A stretch of DNA of 64,000 nt, taken from assembly GCF_002776695.1 (NCBI RefSeq), contig NZ_LFJC01000003.1, forward strand, positions 2,422,329 to 2,486,328, written 5' to 3'. The notes beneath the pieces were generated by a model. That model was not told where the DNA came from. It was given only the letters and a program-made list of their open reading frames with translations, and made no database searches. The DNA is from Bradyrhizobium nitroreducens. Lineage in GTDB: Bacteria; Pseudomonadota; Alphaproteobacteria; Rhizobiales; Xanthobacteraceae. Shown in pieces: positions 8,892-17,710 of this stretch; position 1 is the first letter of the stretch; each line of letters starts with the position of its first letter. A program made the position numbers and the translations under genes.

Positions 8892-9695
8892 TCACCTCGC
8901 CACCTCCTTCGCGCCGTTCACCCGGCCGCGCGCAACGTCCAGGAACACCTCCTCCAGATTGGTGCGGTTGTAGCGAGCCATGATCGCCCGGGGCGTATCG
9001 TCGTCCTCGATGCGGCCGCGTTTCATGATGATGACGCGGTCGCAGAGCCGCTCGACCTCGAGCATGTTGTGCGACGCCAGAAGGATGGTGGCGTTGTTGT
9101 CGCGGCGATAACGCTCCAGATGCGCCCGCACCCAGTCGGCGGTATCCGGGTCGAGCGAGGCGGTCGGCTCGTCCAGAAGCAACAGCTCGGGCTGATTGAT
9201 CAGCGCCTTCGCCAGCGCGACGCGGGTCTTCTGCCCGGCGGACAGCTTGCCGTTGGCGCGGTCCAGGAATTCGGTGAGGTCGAGATCGTCGGCGAGCGCG
9301 GCGATCCGCTCCGACAGGTTCTTCACCGCATAGAGCTTGCCGAACACGGTGAGGTTCTGCCGCACCGTGAGCCGCATCGGCATGTCGACATAAGGGCTCT
9401 CGAAGTTCATCCGCCCCAGCACCGCGGCGCTCTCTGCGGGCATCTCGTGACCGAGCACCTGCACGCGGCCGGAGGTCGGCAGCACCAGGCCCATGATCAT
9501 CGCGATGGTCGTGGTCTTGCCGGCGCCGTTGCCGCCCAGCAGCCCGGTGATGCTGCCGCGCGGCAGGACAAAGGAGATATCGTCGACGGCCCGGGTCTGC
9601 TTGTAGACCTTGACGAGGTGATCGACCGCGATCGCCGCGGGCAAGCTGCGCTCCGCGACAGTCGGCCGACTTGAAGCCTCGTCATTCTCCGTCAT
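8892..9695 (-). CDS. ABC transporter ATP-binding protein (ABC-2 exporter)
   Basis: 267 residues from the ATG at 9695; the open frame runs further upstream but only as a shadow of regS. Walker A GGNGAGKTT, signature LSAGQKTRVALAKAL, Walker B LLLLDEPTASLDP and the H-loop ASHNM are intact. It powers export by the permease encoded at 7922-8740. The C-terminus (RTNLEEVFLDVARG) is typical of ABC-2 drug or lipid exporter ATPases. It is divergent from regS with a gap of about 106 bp, so the two promoters share that stretch. Confidence 0.92.
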   Translation of the reverse strand: MTENDEASSRPTVAERSLPAAIAVDHLVKVYKQTRAVDDISFVLPRGSITGLLGGNGAGKTTTIAMIMGLVLPTSGRVQVLGHEMPAESAAVLGRMNFESPYVDMPMRLTVRQNLTVFGKLYAVKNLSERIAALADDLDLTEFLDRANGKLSAGQKTRVALAKALINQPELLLLDEPTASLDPDTADWVRAHLERYRRDNNATILLASHNMLEVERLCDRVIIMKRGRIEDDDTPRAIMARYNRTNLEEVFLDVARGRVNGAKEVAR

Positions 9696-9801
9696 GCTGA
9701 CCGTTCTTCTGCTATTGCGGCAGGGAGCGCAAGGCTTGTAATCCGGTGGTTCCGCGAGCCCAGCGTTTGTGAGCTTAGAAGGCACCGCCACATTGGCCGA
9801 T

Positions 9802-11121
9802 ATGACCGAAATTGCCGCCTCCAACTTCCGCCATGCGCAGCGGCATATCCGCCTCGATACAATCCTGCGGCTGCGCTGGCTCGCGGTGCTGGGCCAGCTG
9901 GCCGCAATCTTCATCGTGGCACAGGGTCTGGAATTCAACGTCGAGATCGTCCCCTGCGTCAGCATCATCGCCCTGTCGGCATCACTGAATCTGGCACTCC
10001 AGACTGCAGCCAATCCGATGCACCGGCTGGAGCCGATACAGGCGGCCGGACTGCTGGCGCTGAATATCGTGGAACTGGCCGGCCTGTTGTTCTTCACCGG
10101 GGGCTTGCAGAACCCGTTCTCGTTCCTGTTCCTCGCGCCGGTGCTGATCTCGGCCACGGCGCTGCCGGCACGCTTCACGTTCGGCCTCGGCGTGCTCGCC
10201 GTGGCCTGCGCCTCGGTGCTGTTCTTCTTCCATCTGCCGCTGCCCTGGGATTCCGACGATCCGCTGGTGCTGCCGCCGATCTATCTGGTCGGCGTCTGGC
10301 TCTCGATCGTGCTCGCGATCGGCGTCACCAGCCTCTACTCGTTCCAGGTGACGGAAGAGGCGCGCAAGCTCGCGGACGCGCTGGCCGCGACCGAGCTGGT
10401 GCTGACGCGCGAGCAGCACCTGACCCAGCTCGACGGGCTTGCCGCTGCCGCCGCGCACGAGCTCGGTACGCCACTCGCCACGATCTTCCTGATCTCGCGC
10501 GAGCTGGAAAAGACGGTGAAGGACGCCAGCATCGCCGCCGACCTGAAGACGCTGCGCGAGCAGACCCAGCGCTGCCGCGACATCCTGAGCAAGATCACCC
10601 AGCTCTCCACCGACGCACCGTTCGACCGCATGAAGCTGTCGGAGCTGATCGAGGAGGTGGTGGCCCCGCACCGCGATTTCGGCGTCGAGATCAAGGTGCG
10701 GATCGCGGTTGCCGCCGTGTCCGAGCCGGTCGGCTCACGCAATCCGGCGATCCTCTACGGCGTCGGCAACATCGTCGAGAACGCGGTCGATTTCGCCCAT
10801 ACCACCGTCGAGGTGAACGCGTGGTGGAACAAGGACAATATCGAGCTCGTGATCTCCGACGACGGCCCCGGCATTCCCCCCGACATCCTGAACCGGATCG
10901 GCGAGCCTTATCTGTCGCGGCGGCGCCCCCAGGATGACGGCGGCGGCGAGCGGCGCGGCCTGGGGCTCGGCGTGTTCATCGCGCGCACCTTGCTGGAGCG
11001 CACCGGCGCCAAGGTCTCGTTTACCAACCGGACCTTCCCGGAACACGGCGCGGTGGTCCACATCACGTGGCCGCGAGAGCGTTTTGAGGCTATCGAGGCG
11101 CTCGAAGAAACAATAGGATAG
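9802..11121 (+). CDS. regS: redox-responsive sensor histidine kinase RegS
   Basis: Membrane kinase of the RegB/PrrB/ActS family that senses respiratory redox state and phosphorylates RegR. Six N-terminal helices (about residues 25-180) include GGLQNPF at 100-106, the quinone-binding signature. The H-box AAAHELGTPL places the phospho-accepting residue at His219, which matches the number I recall for Bradyrhizobium RegS and so supports the ATG at 9802 over a GTG at 9769. Cys258 in RCRDIL corresponds to the redox-active cysteine of RegB. N, G1 (DDGPGIP) and G2 (GLGLGVFIA) boxes follow. regR lies 103 bp downstream. Confidence 0.95.
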   Translation: MTEIAASNFRHAQRHIRLDTILRLRWLAVLGQLAAIFIVAQGLEFNVEIVPCVSIIALSASLNLALQTAANPMHRLEPIQAAGLLALNIVELAGLLFFTGGLQNPFSFLFLAPVLISATALPARFTFGLGVLAVACASVLFFFHLPLPWDSDDPLVLPPIYLVGVWLSIVLAIGVTSLYSFQVTEEARKLADALAATELVLTREQHLTQLDGLAAAAAHELGTPLATIFLISRELEKTVKDASIAADLKTLREQTQRCRDILSKITQLSTDAPFDRMKLSELIEEVVAPHRDFGVEIKVRIAVAAVSEPVGSRNPAILYGVGNIVENAVDFAHTTVEVNAWWNKDNIELVISDDGPGIPPDILNRIGEPYLSRRRPQDDGGGERRGLGLGVFIARTLLERTGAKVSFTNRTFPEHGAVVHITWPRERFEAIEALEETIG

Positions 11122-11224
11122 GCCGCGACCTTGCGTCGCACGACGGGGCCGATCGACTATCGGCGGCCTTGGCACCGCCCGATTGCGAGGCCATATGTAG
11201 ACGCGTTGGAGAGAGGAAAAAACC

Positions 11225-11779
11225 TTGAACGCCATCGCCGAACTGAACGAACAGACCGACCGCTCGCTGCTCATCGTGGAAGACGACAAGCCGTTCCTGG
11301 AGCGCCTGTCGCGCGCCATGGAGACGCGCGGCTTTGCGGTGACGTCATGCGACACCGTCTCGGACGGTCTTGCGCAGATCGGCAAGGCGGCCCCCGCGTT
11401 CGCCGTGGTCGACTTGCGGCTCGGCGACGGCAACGGCCTCGATGTGGTCTCGGCGCTGAAGAAGAAGCGCCCGGATGCGCGGGCGATCGTGCTGACCGGC
11501 TACGGCAACATTGCCACTGCCGTCACCGCGGTGAAGATGGGCGCGATCGATTATCTCTCCAAGCCCGCGGACGCCGACGACGTCGTCGCCGCGCTGCTGT
11601 CGACCAGCGCGGAGAAATCCGAACTGCCGGCCAATCCGATGTCGGCCGACCGCGTGCGCTGGGAGCACATCCAGCGCATTTACGAAATGTGCAACCGCAA
11701 CGTCTCGGAAACCGCGCGCCGCCTCAACATGCACCGCCGGACGCTGCAGCGCATTTTGGCCAAGCGCGCGCCGCGGTAA
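11225..11779 (+). CDS. regR: response regulator RegR
   Basis: 184 residues with a receiver domain (IVEDD acidic pocket, phospho-acceptor Asp63 in VVDLRLGDG, Lys in LSKPA) and a short Fis-type helix-turn-helix at the end (NVSETARRLNMHRRTLQRIL). RegR activates genes for nitrogen fixation, carbon fixation and low-oxygen respiration in related bacteria. The start appears to be TTG at 11225, with GAGAGGAAAA just upstream; this choice gives the expected Asp63. It would form a two-gene unit with regS. Confidence 0.95.
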   Translation: MNAIAELNEQTDRSLLIVEDDKPFLERLSRAMETRGFAVTSCDTVSDGLAQIGKAAPAFAVVDLRLGDGNGLDVVSALKKKRPDARAIVLTGYGNIATAVTAVKMGAIDYLSKPADADDVVAALLSTSAEKSELPANPMSADRVRWEHIQRIYEMCNRNVSETARRLNMHRRTLQRILAKRAPR

Positions 11780-11790
11780 GCTTCAACGGC

Positions 11791-11930
11791 TCTCGTGCCC
11801 CGGACGCAGCGCAGCGCTTCTTCAGCGGTGCGCTGCAGAGCCGGGGCCCATGACTCAGCATACATTTAACCTTCTGGGTCCCGGCTCTGCGCAGCAGCGT
11901 TTCACGCTGCAGCGCGTCCGGGACACGAGG
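11791..11930. repeat. long palindromic repeat, copy A
   Basis: CTCGTGCCCCGGACGCAGCG at the left end pairs with the complement ending CGCGTCCGGGACACGAG at the right, with inner GAGCCGGGGCCCAT and GGGTCCCGGCTCTG arms. A close relative lies at 22137-22263. It fills the space between convergent regR and mmcB and could act as a bidirectional transcript end. Confidence 0.78.
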
Positions 11931-11936
11931 CCGCCG

Positions 11937-12464
11937 CTACTCCCAGAACTCCGCATGGCCTTGCGGATCGACCAGACGGTTGATCCGCAGCGCCGCCGCC
12001 ATTCCAAACCGCACCGTCATTTGCTTGCGCGTGGCGGCGGCGAGCTTGTGCTCGGGCGCCTCGCAATGCATGTGCGCGCCATAGGCGTCGGCGACGATCA
12101 GGCCGGTCTCCGCAGGAAAGATCTCGCACGGCAGATCCTGCGTGAAGGCGAAGAACAGCCGGTCGCAATGGGCGCGGTATTCGTGCCATTTCTGGTCGGC
12201 GCGCAGATCCTCCACCGACGATTTGATCTCGACGATCCAGATCTCGCCGCGCTCGTTCAGCGCAACGAGATCGGCGCGCCGGCCCGAGGGCAACGGCAAT
12301 TCGCTGATGCAGGAGAAGCCGAGCGAGCGCAGCAGCCGCGACGTGCCGCGCGCGATCGCGAGCGCCGTCTCGGATTGGCGGCGATCGGGTGGTGGCACGA
12401 GGGCGATGTTGCGGGCGGCGTTGTCCATGGGTGGAAGGATAGCCGATTCCATGGGGCTCGTCAT
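11937..12464 (-). CDS. mmcB: MmcB family DNA repair protein
   Basis: 175 residues from the ATG at 12464. That ATG overlaps the stop of the upstream GH13 gene as ATGA, so translational coupling is likely; an internal ATG at 12428 (MDNAARN) is the alternative. The core RADLVALNERGEIWIVEIKSS shows the D-x(n)-ExK arrangement of PD-(D/E)xK nucleases, and the rest fits the alphaproteobacterial MmcB (DUF1052) family, which in Caulobacter is damage-inducible and linked to error-prone repair. No damage-type operator is visible nearby. Coupling to a sugar hydrolase gene is unexpected. Confidence 0.85.
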   Translation of the reverse strand: MTSPMESAILPPMDNAARNIALVPPPDRRQSETALAIARGTSRLLRSLGFSCISELPLPSGRRADLVALNERGEIWIVEIKSSVEDLRADQKWHEYRAHCDRLFFAFTQDLPCEIFPAETGLIVADAYGAHMHCEAPEHKLAAATRKQMTVRFGMAAALRINRLVDPQGHAEFWE

Positions 12465-14074
12465 TCCGGAGCGCGCGCAGGTGGAGCGACGATGACGCCC
12501 TCATTGCCCCTGAGATCGAGCACGCCTTCGATCCGCTCGCCCTCGCGATCCAGGAACGTCGACAGCAAGATACTGCTGCCGAACTTGATCGCACTCGTCG
12601 TCACCGCAATCGGGTCCGGGCCGAGATTGAGCGCCGCGATCACCGCCCAGCCCTCGGCCTCGCGGCGATAGACCAGCAGGTCGCCTTGCGCGGCGATCGG
12701 ATGATACTCGCCTGCGACCAGCGGCGGACAGCTCTTCCGCAAGCCGATCAGACGCTTGTAGAGGCTGAGGATCGAGCGAGAATCGGCTTCGAGATTGACG
12801 ACATTGTCACGCACATAATGCTCCGGCAGCGGCAGCCACGGCCGCGCCGTGGAGAAGCCTGCAAATTCGGTCGCGTCCCACTGCATCGGGGTGCGGCAGC
12901 CGTCGCGGCCGACGCCGATGCCGGGCACGTTCTTCTCGAAGGGATCGCGCACGTCCTCCGGCGCGATCGCCACCTGGTGCATCCCGATCTCGTCGCCATA
13001 ATAGAGCGTCGGCGTGCCGCGCAGCGTCAGCAGCAGCATGGCGGCGATGCGGGCCTGGTCGCTGCCGATGCGGCTGGCGACACGCGGACGATCATGGTTG
13101 CCGAGCACCCAGTTCGGCCAGGCGCCGCGCGGCAGCGCCTTCTCGTAATCCTCGATGATCTTCTCGATCGAGCGCGCGCTCCAGAAGGTCGACAGCAGCG
13201 CGAAATTGAACGGCATCTGCGCGCCGGTGAGGTCGTTGCCGTAATAGGCCATGAGACGGTGCAGCGGCAGATAGATCTCGCCGATCAGAACGCGCGCGCG
13301 ATAGGCATCGGTGACGCGCCGCATCTCGGCGATGACGTCGTGCACCTCGTCCTGGTCGGTGGAATATTGCGTCAGGATCTTTTCGTTCGGCGGCCGGCCC
13401 TCGACATAATGCGGGTTCGGCGGATTGTCGCGGAATTCGGCGTCCTTGATCAAATGCCAGATCACATCGACACGAAAGCCGTCGACGCCCTTCTCCAGCC
13501 AGAACCGCATCGCGTCGTAGATGGCGTTGCGGACATCCGGGTTACGCCAGTTGAGATCGGGCTGCTGGGCGAGGAAGGCATGATAGTAGTACTGACCCGT
13601 GGTCTCGTCGAAAGCCCACGCGCTGCCGCCGAATTCGGACAGCCAGTTGTTGGGCACGCCGCCGTCGCCCGCTGGATCGCGCCAGATGTACCAGTCGCGC
13701 TTGGGATTGTCGCGCGAGGCGCGGCTCTCGACGAACCAGGGATGCTGATCGGAGGTGTGGTTCGGCACGAGATCGAGGATCAGCTTCAGGCCGTTGTCAT
13801 GGACGGCTGCGATCAGCGCATCGAAATCCGCCATCGTGCCGAACAGCGGCTCGATCCCGGTGTAGTCCGAGATGTCGTAGCCGAAATCGGCCATTGGCGA
13901 GGGAAAGATCGGCGACAGCCAGATCGCGTCGACGCCGAGGGACTTCACGTAAGGCAGCCGCCGCAAAATGCCGGCGAGATCGCCGACGCCGTCGCCGTTC
14001 GAGTCCTGAAACGAGCGCGGGTAGATCTGGTAGAAGATGCCGTCGCGCCACCAATTGTCGTCGCCCTGAGCCAA
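12461..14074 (-). CDS. GH13 alpha-glucosidase / alpha-amylase family protein
   Basis: 537 residues, the usual length of oligo-1,6-glucosidases and related exo-acting enzymes. The barrel begins WWRDGIFYQIYPRSFQDSNGDG. Conserved region II GFRVDVIWH supplies nucleophile Asp203, LIGEIYLP the acid/base Glu266, and NHDRPR the third acid Asp328. There is no signal peptide, so it acts in the cytoplasm on imported or stored alpha-glucosides. It is the first gene of a unit with mmcB. An EcfG-like promoter candidate lies at 14107-14131. Confidence 0.92.
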   Translation of the reverse strand: MAQGDDNWWRDGIFYQIYPRSFQDSNGDGVGDLAGILRRLPYVKSLGVDAIWLSPIFPSPMADFGYDISDYTGIEPLFGTMADFDALIAAVHDNGLKLILDLVPNHTSDQHPWFVESRASRDNPKRDWYIWRDPAGDGGVPNNWLSEFGGSAWAFDETTGQYYYHAFLAQQPDLNWRNPDVRNAIYDAMRFWLEKGVDGFRVDVIWHLIKDAEFRDNPPNPHYVEGRPPNEKILTQYSTDQDEVHDVIAEMRRVTDAYRARVLIGEIYLPLHRLMAYYGNDLTGAQMPFNFALLSTFWSARSIEKIIEDYEKALPRGAWPNWVLGNHDRPRVASRIGSDQARIAAMLLLTLRGTPTLYYGDEIGMHQVAIAPEDVRDPFEKNVPGIGVGRDGCRTPMQWDATEFAGFSTARPWLPLPEHYVRDNVVNLEADSRSILSLYKRLIGLRKSCPPLVAGEYHPIAAQGDLLVYRREAEGWAVIAALNLGPDPIAVTTSAIKFGSSILLSTFLDREGERIEGVLDLRGNEGVIVAPPARAPE

Positions 14075-14106
14075 ATCGTCCCCCGAATGTCCTTCGCGCG
14101 GACAGC

Positions 14107-14131
14107 AACGCCGGATCGCGCCAGCGGTTCA
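14107..14131 (-). promoter_or_regulatory. candidate EcfG (general stress) promoter for the GH13-mmcB unit
   Basis: On the minus strand TGAAC (14131-14127) and CGTT (14110-14107) are 16 bases apart. The rhizobial EcfG consensus is GGAAC-N16/17-cGTT, so one base of the -35 differs. Transcription would start about 25 bases before the GH13 ATG. This is inference from the consensus only. Confidence 0.3.
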
Positions 14132-14284
14132 CAGGAACGGACAAACGAACAGGGCTTTGGGACGGCGATGTGACGCGTGCAGCGCGGCATGCCGTCGTCC
14201 GACGCCGCATGTTCAGGGTTCCCCGGGAAACGCCGCAATTTCGCGCCGGTTGCGCCTTCGTTCCGGCTTCAGGCCACCGCGATG

Positions 14285-14321
14285 CCAGTGGAACCTTGGT
14301 TCCGAGGGACGAAACCACTGG
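14285..14321 (+). other. hairpin overlapping the ribosome binding site of the VWA gene
   Basis: CCAGTGG (14285-14291) pairs with CCACTGG (14315-14321), and an inner GGAACC/GGTTCC arm can also fold. The right arm ends on the first bases of the GGAGGGA Shine-Dalgarno of the gene starting at 14331, so folding could limit ribosome access. No T-run follows, so it is not a terminator. Confidence 0.4.
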
Positions 14322-14330
14322 AGGGACCCG

Positions 14331-15449
14331 ATGAGGTCACGCATCACACTGTGCTCGCTCGCCTTCGCACTCGCCACCATGCCGCTTGCGGCAGGACTGT
14401 CTCCCGCCCAGGCCAAGCCAACCGTTGAGGTCGCCTTCGTGCTCGACACCACGGGCTCGATGGCCCGCCTGATCGAAGGTGCCAAGCGCAAGATCTGGTC
14501 GATCGCCACCACGATCGTCGATTCCAATCCGGACGCCGACATCCGCATGGGCCTCGTCGCCTATCGCGACATCGGCGACGATTACGTGACGTCGAAGATC
14601 GAGCTGACCCGCGATATCCAGGATCTCTACGCCAATTTGCTGGAGCTGAAGGCGCGCGGCGGCGGCGACTGGCCCGAAAGCGTCAACGAGGCGCTCGACG
14701 TCGCCGTCAACAAGCTGCAATGGACCGCCGGCGGCGACGTCAGGCACATCGTCTTCCTGGTCGGCGATGCCCCGCCGCACATGGACTACGCGCAGGACAC
14801 CAAATATCCGACCACCCTCGCGGTCGCCCGGCAGAAGGACATCATCGTCAATGCCGTGCTCGCCGGCGATGCCCGCGATACCGAGCGGGTGTGGCGCGAC
14901 ATCGCCCAGATCGGCAGCGGCCGCTTCATCCCGATTCCGCAGGATGGCGGGCAGGTCGTGGTGATCGAGACGCCGTACGACCAGGACATCATCATCCTGC
15001 AACAGCAGCTCAACGACACGGTGATCCCCTATGGCCCGCGCGAGCGGCAACGGCACACCGAGCTGAAGCTGCGGCAGACGGCCAGCGTGGCGGCATCCGC
15101 ACCGTCAACGGCCAGCGACATGGCGAGCTATATCAACAAGCGATCCGCCTCGACCTCCGAAGCGGTCACCGGCGGCGGCGACCTCGTCGCCGATGCGGCC
15201 AAGGGCACCACCAGCGTCGCCGCGGTCAAGGATGCCGACCTGCCCGACAATCTGCGCGCCATGAAGCCCGAGCAGCGCGAGGCCGAGGTGGCCAGGCAGG
15301 TCGGGCAGCGCAAGGCCTTGAACGAGAAGCTCACCGCGCTGGTCGGCCAGCGCGACAAATACATCGCCGAGCAGGCGGCGAAATCGCCCAAGGCCTCGAC
15401 CTTCGACGGTGTCGTCCGGGAGACGTTGAAGGCGCAGATCAAGCGGTAA
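14331..15449 (+). CDS. secreted von Willebrand factor A domain protein
   Basis: 372 residues with a signal peptide (cleavage near AQA-KP) and a VWA domain directly after it. The MIDAS metal site is visible as DTTGS (residues about 38-42), with the later Thr/Asp positions in the domain. A low-complexity Ser/Thr/Ala stretch follows near residue 245, then a charged helical tail that may form a coiled coil (EQREAEVARQVGQRKALNEK). GGAGGG lies 7 bases before the ATG. Such periplasmic proteins mediate protein-protein contacts; no partner gene is adjacent. Confidence 0.88.
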   Translation: MRSRITLCSLAFALATMPLAAGLSPAQAKPTVEVAFVLDTTGSMARLIEGAKRKIWSIATTIVDSNPDADIRMGLVAYRDIGDDYVTSKIELTRDIQDLYANLLELKARGGGDWPESVNEALDVAVNKLQWTAGGDVRHIVFLVGDAPPHMDYAQDTKYPTTLAVARQKDIIVNAVLAGDARDTERVWRDIAQIGSGRFIPIPQDGGQVVVIETPYDQDIIILQQQLNDTVIPYGPRERQRHTELKLRQTASVAASAPSTASDMASYINKRSASTSEAVTGGGDLVADAAKGTTSVAAVKDADLPDNLRAMKPEQREAEVARQVGQRKALNEKLTALVGQRDKYIAEQAAKSPKASTFDGVVRETLKAQIKR

Positions 15450-15455
15450 TCGCAG

Positions 15456-15484
15456 GGGCCCGGGGAACGATCGTTCCCCGGGGC
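15456..15484 (+). terminator. hairpin after the VWA gene
   Basis: CCCGGGGAACG and CGTTCCCCGGG form an 11-bp stem only about 10 bases after the TAA. The T-run is weak (CCTTC), so intrinsic termination is likely but may be incomplete. Confidence 0.6.
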
Positions 15485-15537
15485 CTTCACCCGAATCTTT
15501 TGCTTGGCGGCATGGCAAAAATCGGCATTGTGGCGCC

Positions 15538-16218
15538 ATGACCGAGCAAAATGACACTCAAGACTCCTCGCAAGCCAAGGCCGGCGCGATCATCGTCCCG
15601 GTGACGCTGTTCGAGCAGAACTGCACCATCATCTGGAACGAGCCGTCCAAGAAGGCCGTGGTGATCGATCCCGGTGGGGACGTGCCGAAGATCCTCGACG
15701 CCATCAAGCAGACCGGCGTCACAGTGGAGAAGATCTGGCTGACCCATGGCCATATCGACCATGTCGGCGGCGCCGCGGATTTGCGCGATGCGCTGAAGGT
15801 GCCGATCGAGGGGCCGCACGAAGCGGACAAGTTCCTGCTCGACAATGTGGTCGCGAGCGGCGCGCGCTTCGGCATGACCGGCGTACGCAACTTCGCGCCG
15901 GACCGCTGGCTCAACGAGGGCGACACCGTGTCGATCGGCGATCTCTCGTTCGACATCCTGCATTGCCCCGGCCATTCACCGGGCAGCGTGGTGTTCTTCA
16001 ACAAGGACTTGCGTTTTGCCCATGTCGGCGACGTTCTGTTCGCCGGCTCGGTCGGGCGGACCGATCTGCCCGGCGGCAGTCACGCGACCCTGATCAACTC
16101 GATCCTGACCAAGCTGCTGCCGCTCGGCGACGACGTCGGCTTCATCTGCGGCCACGGCGCAGGCTCGAGCATCGGCCAGGAGCGGATGACCAATCCGTTC
16201 ATCACCGGCGAGATGTGA
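15538..16218 (+). CDS. metallo-beta-lactamase fold hydrolase (glyoxalase II-like)
   Basis: 226 residues with the full set of metal ligands: THGHIDHVGG (HxHxDH), the His in CPGHSPGSV, the Asp in HVGDVLF and the His in CGHGAGSSIGQE. Length and the GSVGRTDLPGG motif fit the YcbL-type branch, shorter than classical hydroxyacylglutathione hydrolase. Probably a cytoplasmic thioesterase acting on a glutathione or similar thioester. The gene stands alone, between a terminator and a palindromic repeat. Confidence 0.9.
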   Translation: MTEQNDTQDSSQAKAGAIIVPVTLFEQNCTIIWNEPSKKAVVIDPGGDVPKILDAIKQTGVTVEKIWLTHGHIDHVGGAADLRDALKVPIEGPHEADKFLLDNVVASGARFGMTGVRNFAPDRWLNEGDTVSIGDLSFDILHCPGHSPGSVVFFNKDLRFAHVGDVLFAGSVGRTDLPGGSHATLINSILTKLLPLGDDVGFICGHGAGSSIGQERMTNPFITGEM

Positions 16219-16236
16219 GGCCCACGACAGGCTCCG

Positions 16237-16384
16237 CTGTCATCCCGGACAAGCGCAAGCGCAGATCCGGGATCCATAACCCCACGGCGATGTGGTTACG
16301 GGGACTCGGAGCTACCTCTTCGTGCCCAACTTGTCCTTTGGCTATGGGTCCCGGATCTGCGCGCGCTTGTCCGGGACAACGGCT
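16237..16384. repeat. palindromic intergenic repeat
   Basis: CTGTCATCCCGGACAAGCGC at 16237 pairs with GCGCTTGTCCGGGACAACGG near 16364-16384, and GCAGATCCGGGATCCATA pairs with TATGGGTCCCGGATCTGC. It occupies the gap between two convergent genes and can act as a transcript end on both strands. Confidence 0.78.
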
Positions 16385-16402
16385 GAAATGCGTGTCGTCC
16401 AA

Positions 16403-17569
16403 CTACTTCATCAGCCCCGCAGCGGTCAGTGCGCGCGTGATGATCTGGCCGAGGTCGAAGCCGCGAGCTTCCTGCTTCCGCTCGGCGGACTCGTCAGCAA
16501 CCGCTGTGCGGATCGAGCGGGCGAGATGCGGCGCGGGTGAAAGTGCCGGCTTCGCGACAGGCTTGGCTTCCGCCTTTGCAGCGTCGGCGATCCAGTCGGT
16601 GAGGCCGAAGAACTTTGCGATGTGGTAGGATGAGGAAATGCCGGCTTCGATCAGAAATGCGCCTTCGACGCCATAGCGCTGATCGTTGTCGGCGAGCCCA
16701 AGCGGCGTGCCATGCGCCATGTCGGTGATGGCGTAGGACTCGACCAGGGTCTCGCCGTCCCTGCCCCACCAGGCCTGGCGCGGATAGCCGTCGACATTGG
16801 TCTCCGCCATCGGCGCTTCCGGCAGATCGTGCAGATCGAGCCATTGCTTGACGATCTCGTTGGCGTTGCCGGGATTGACGGTGCGGTCGGCACTGCCGTG
16901 CCACACCGAGATTTTCGGCCAGGGGCCGCGATGAGCCGAGGCGTTGCGCACGAGATCGCCGAGCTCGCGCGCCGGACGCACCGGGGAATGAAACATGCCG
17001 TCGAGCGCCTCACGCAGATTCGAGGCGATGCCATAGGGCAATCCGGCGATGACCGCGCCGGCCGCGAAGACTTCCGGATAGGTCGCGAGCATCACCGACG
17101 TCATGCCGCCGCCGGCGGATAGGCCGGTGATGAAGACCTGCCTGGGATCGATGCGATGTGCCCCGACCGTGTGCGCGATCATCTCGCGGATCGAATGTGC
17201 CTCGCCGCTGCCTCGCGCCGTGTCTTCCGGGTTGAACCAGTTGAAGCAGGTATTGCCGTTGTTGATGCGCTGCTGCTCGGGCATCAACAGCGCGAAGCCA
17301 TAGTGCTGAGCCAGTGTCGACCAGCCGGCGCCGAGGTCGTAAGCCGCTGCGGTCTGGCCGCAGCCATGCAGCACGACGACCAGCGCACGCGGCTTCTGCA
17401 ACCGCGCCGGGACGAATGCGAACATGCGCAAGGCTCCGGGATTGTCGCCGAAGCCCGTGACCTCTTCCAACGGACTGGACGCATCCGCGCGGCGACCGAG
17501 CTCGGCAAAGCGCAGACCGTCCAGCCTCGGCAGACGTCTCAACAGATCGACATTTCTGGCTAACGACAC
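16403..17569 (-). CDS. PHB depolymerase family esterase (LpqC type)
   Basis: 388 residues from a GTG at 17569, chosen because AGGA lies 8 bases before it; a TTG at 17596 is the other option. Alpha/beta hydrolase: oxyanion region LVVVLHGCGQTAAAYD, nucleophile elbow GLSAGGG with Ser151, then SVWHGSADRTVNP (acid) and MAHGTPLG (His). LHGCGQTA with the Ser elbow marks the extracellular-type PHB depolymerase/feruloyl esterase family, unrelated to the PhaZ at 6472. I see no clear signal peptide. Substrate could be a polyester or an aryl ester. Confidence 0.85.
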   Translation of the reverse strand: MSLARNVDLLRRLPRLDGLRFAELGRRADASSPLEEVTGFGDNPGALRMFAFVPARLQKPRALVVVLHGCGQTAAAYDLGAGWSTLAQHYGFALLMPEQQRINNGNTCFNWFNPEDTARGSGEAHSIREMIAHTVGAHRIDPRQVFITGLSAGGGMTSVMLATYPEVFAAGAVIAGLPYGIASNLREALDGMFHSPVRPARELGDLVRNASAHRGPWPKISVWHGSADRTVNPGNANEIVKQWLDLHDLPEAPMAETNVDGYPRQAWWGRDGETLVESYAITDMAHGTPLGLADNDQRYGVEGAFLIEAGISSSYHIAKFFGLTDWIADAAKAEAKPVAKPALSPAPHLARSIRTAVADESAERKQEARGFDLGQIITRALTAAGLMK

Positions 17570-17710
17570 GGCAAATTCCTGGTGGGCAACGTTCAACGTC
17601 CAGCCAAACCAGATAGTTGCTGCATTGCAAAATAAAAAGACCGTGCGCTGTCAATCCAATGAAAAACGACGGAAATCACGGGGGAATCCGCACGTATTAA
17701 CCGTAATGCC

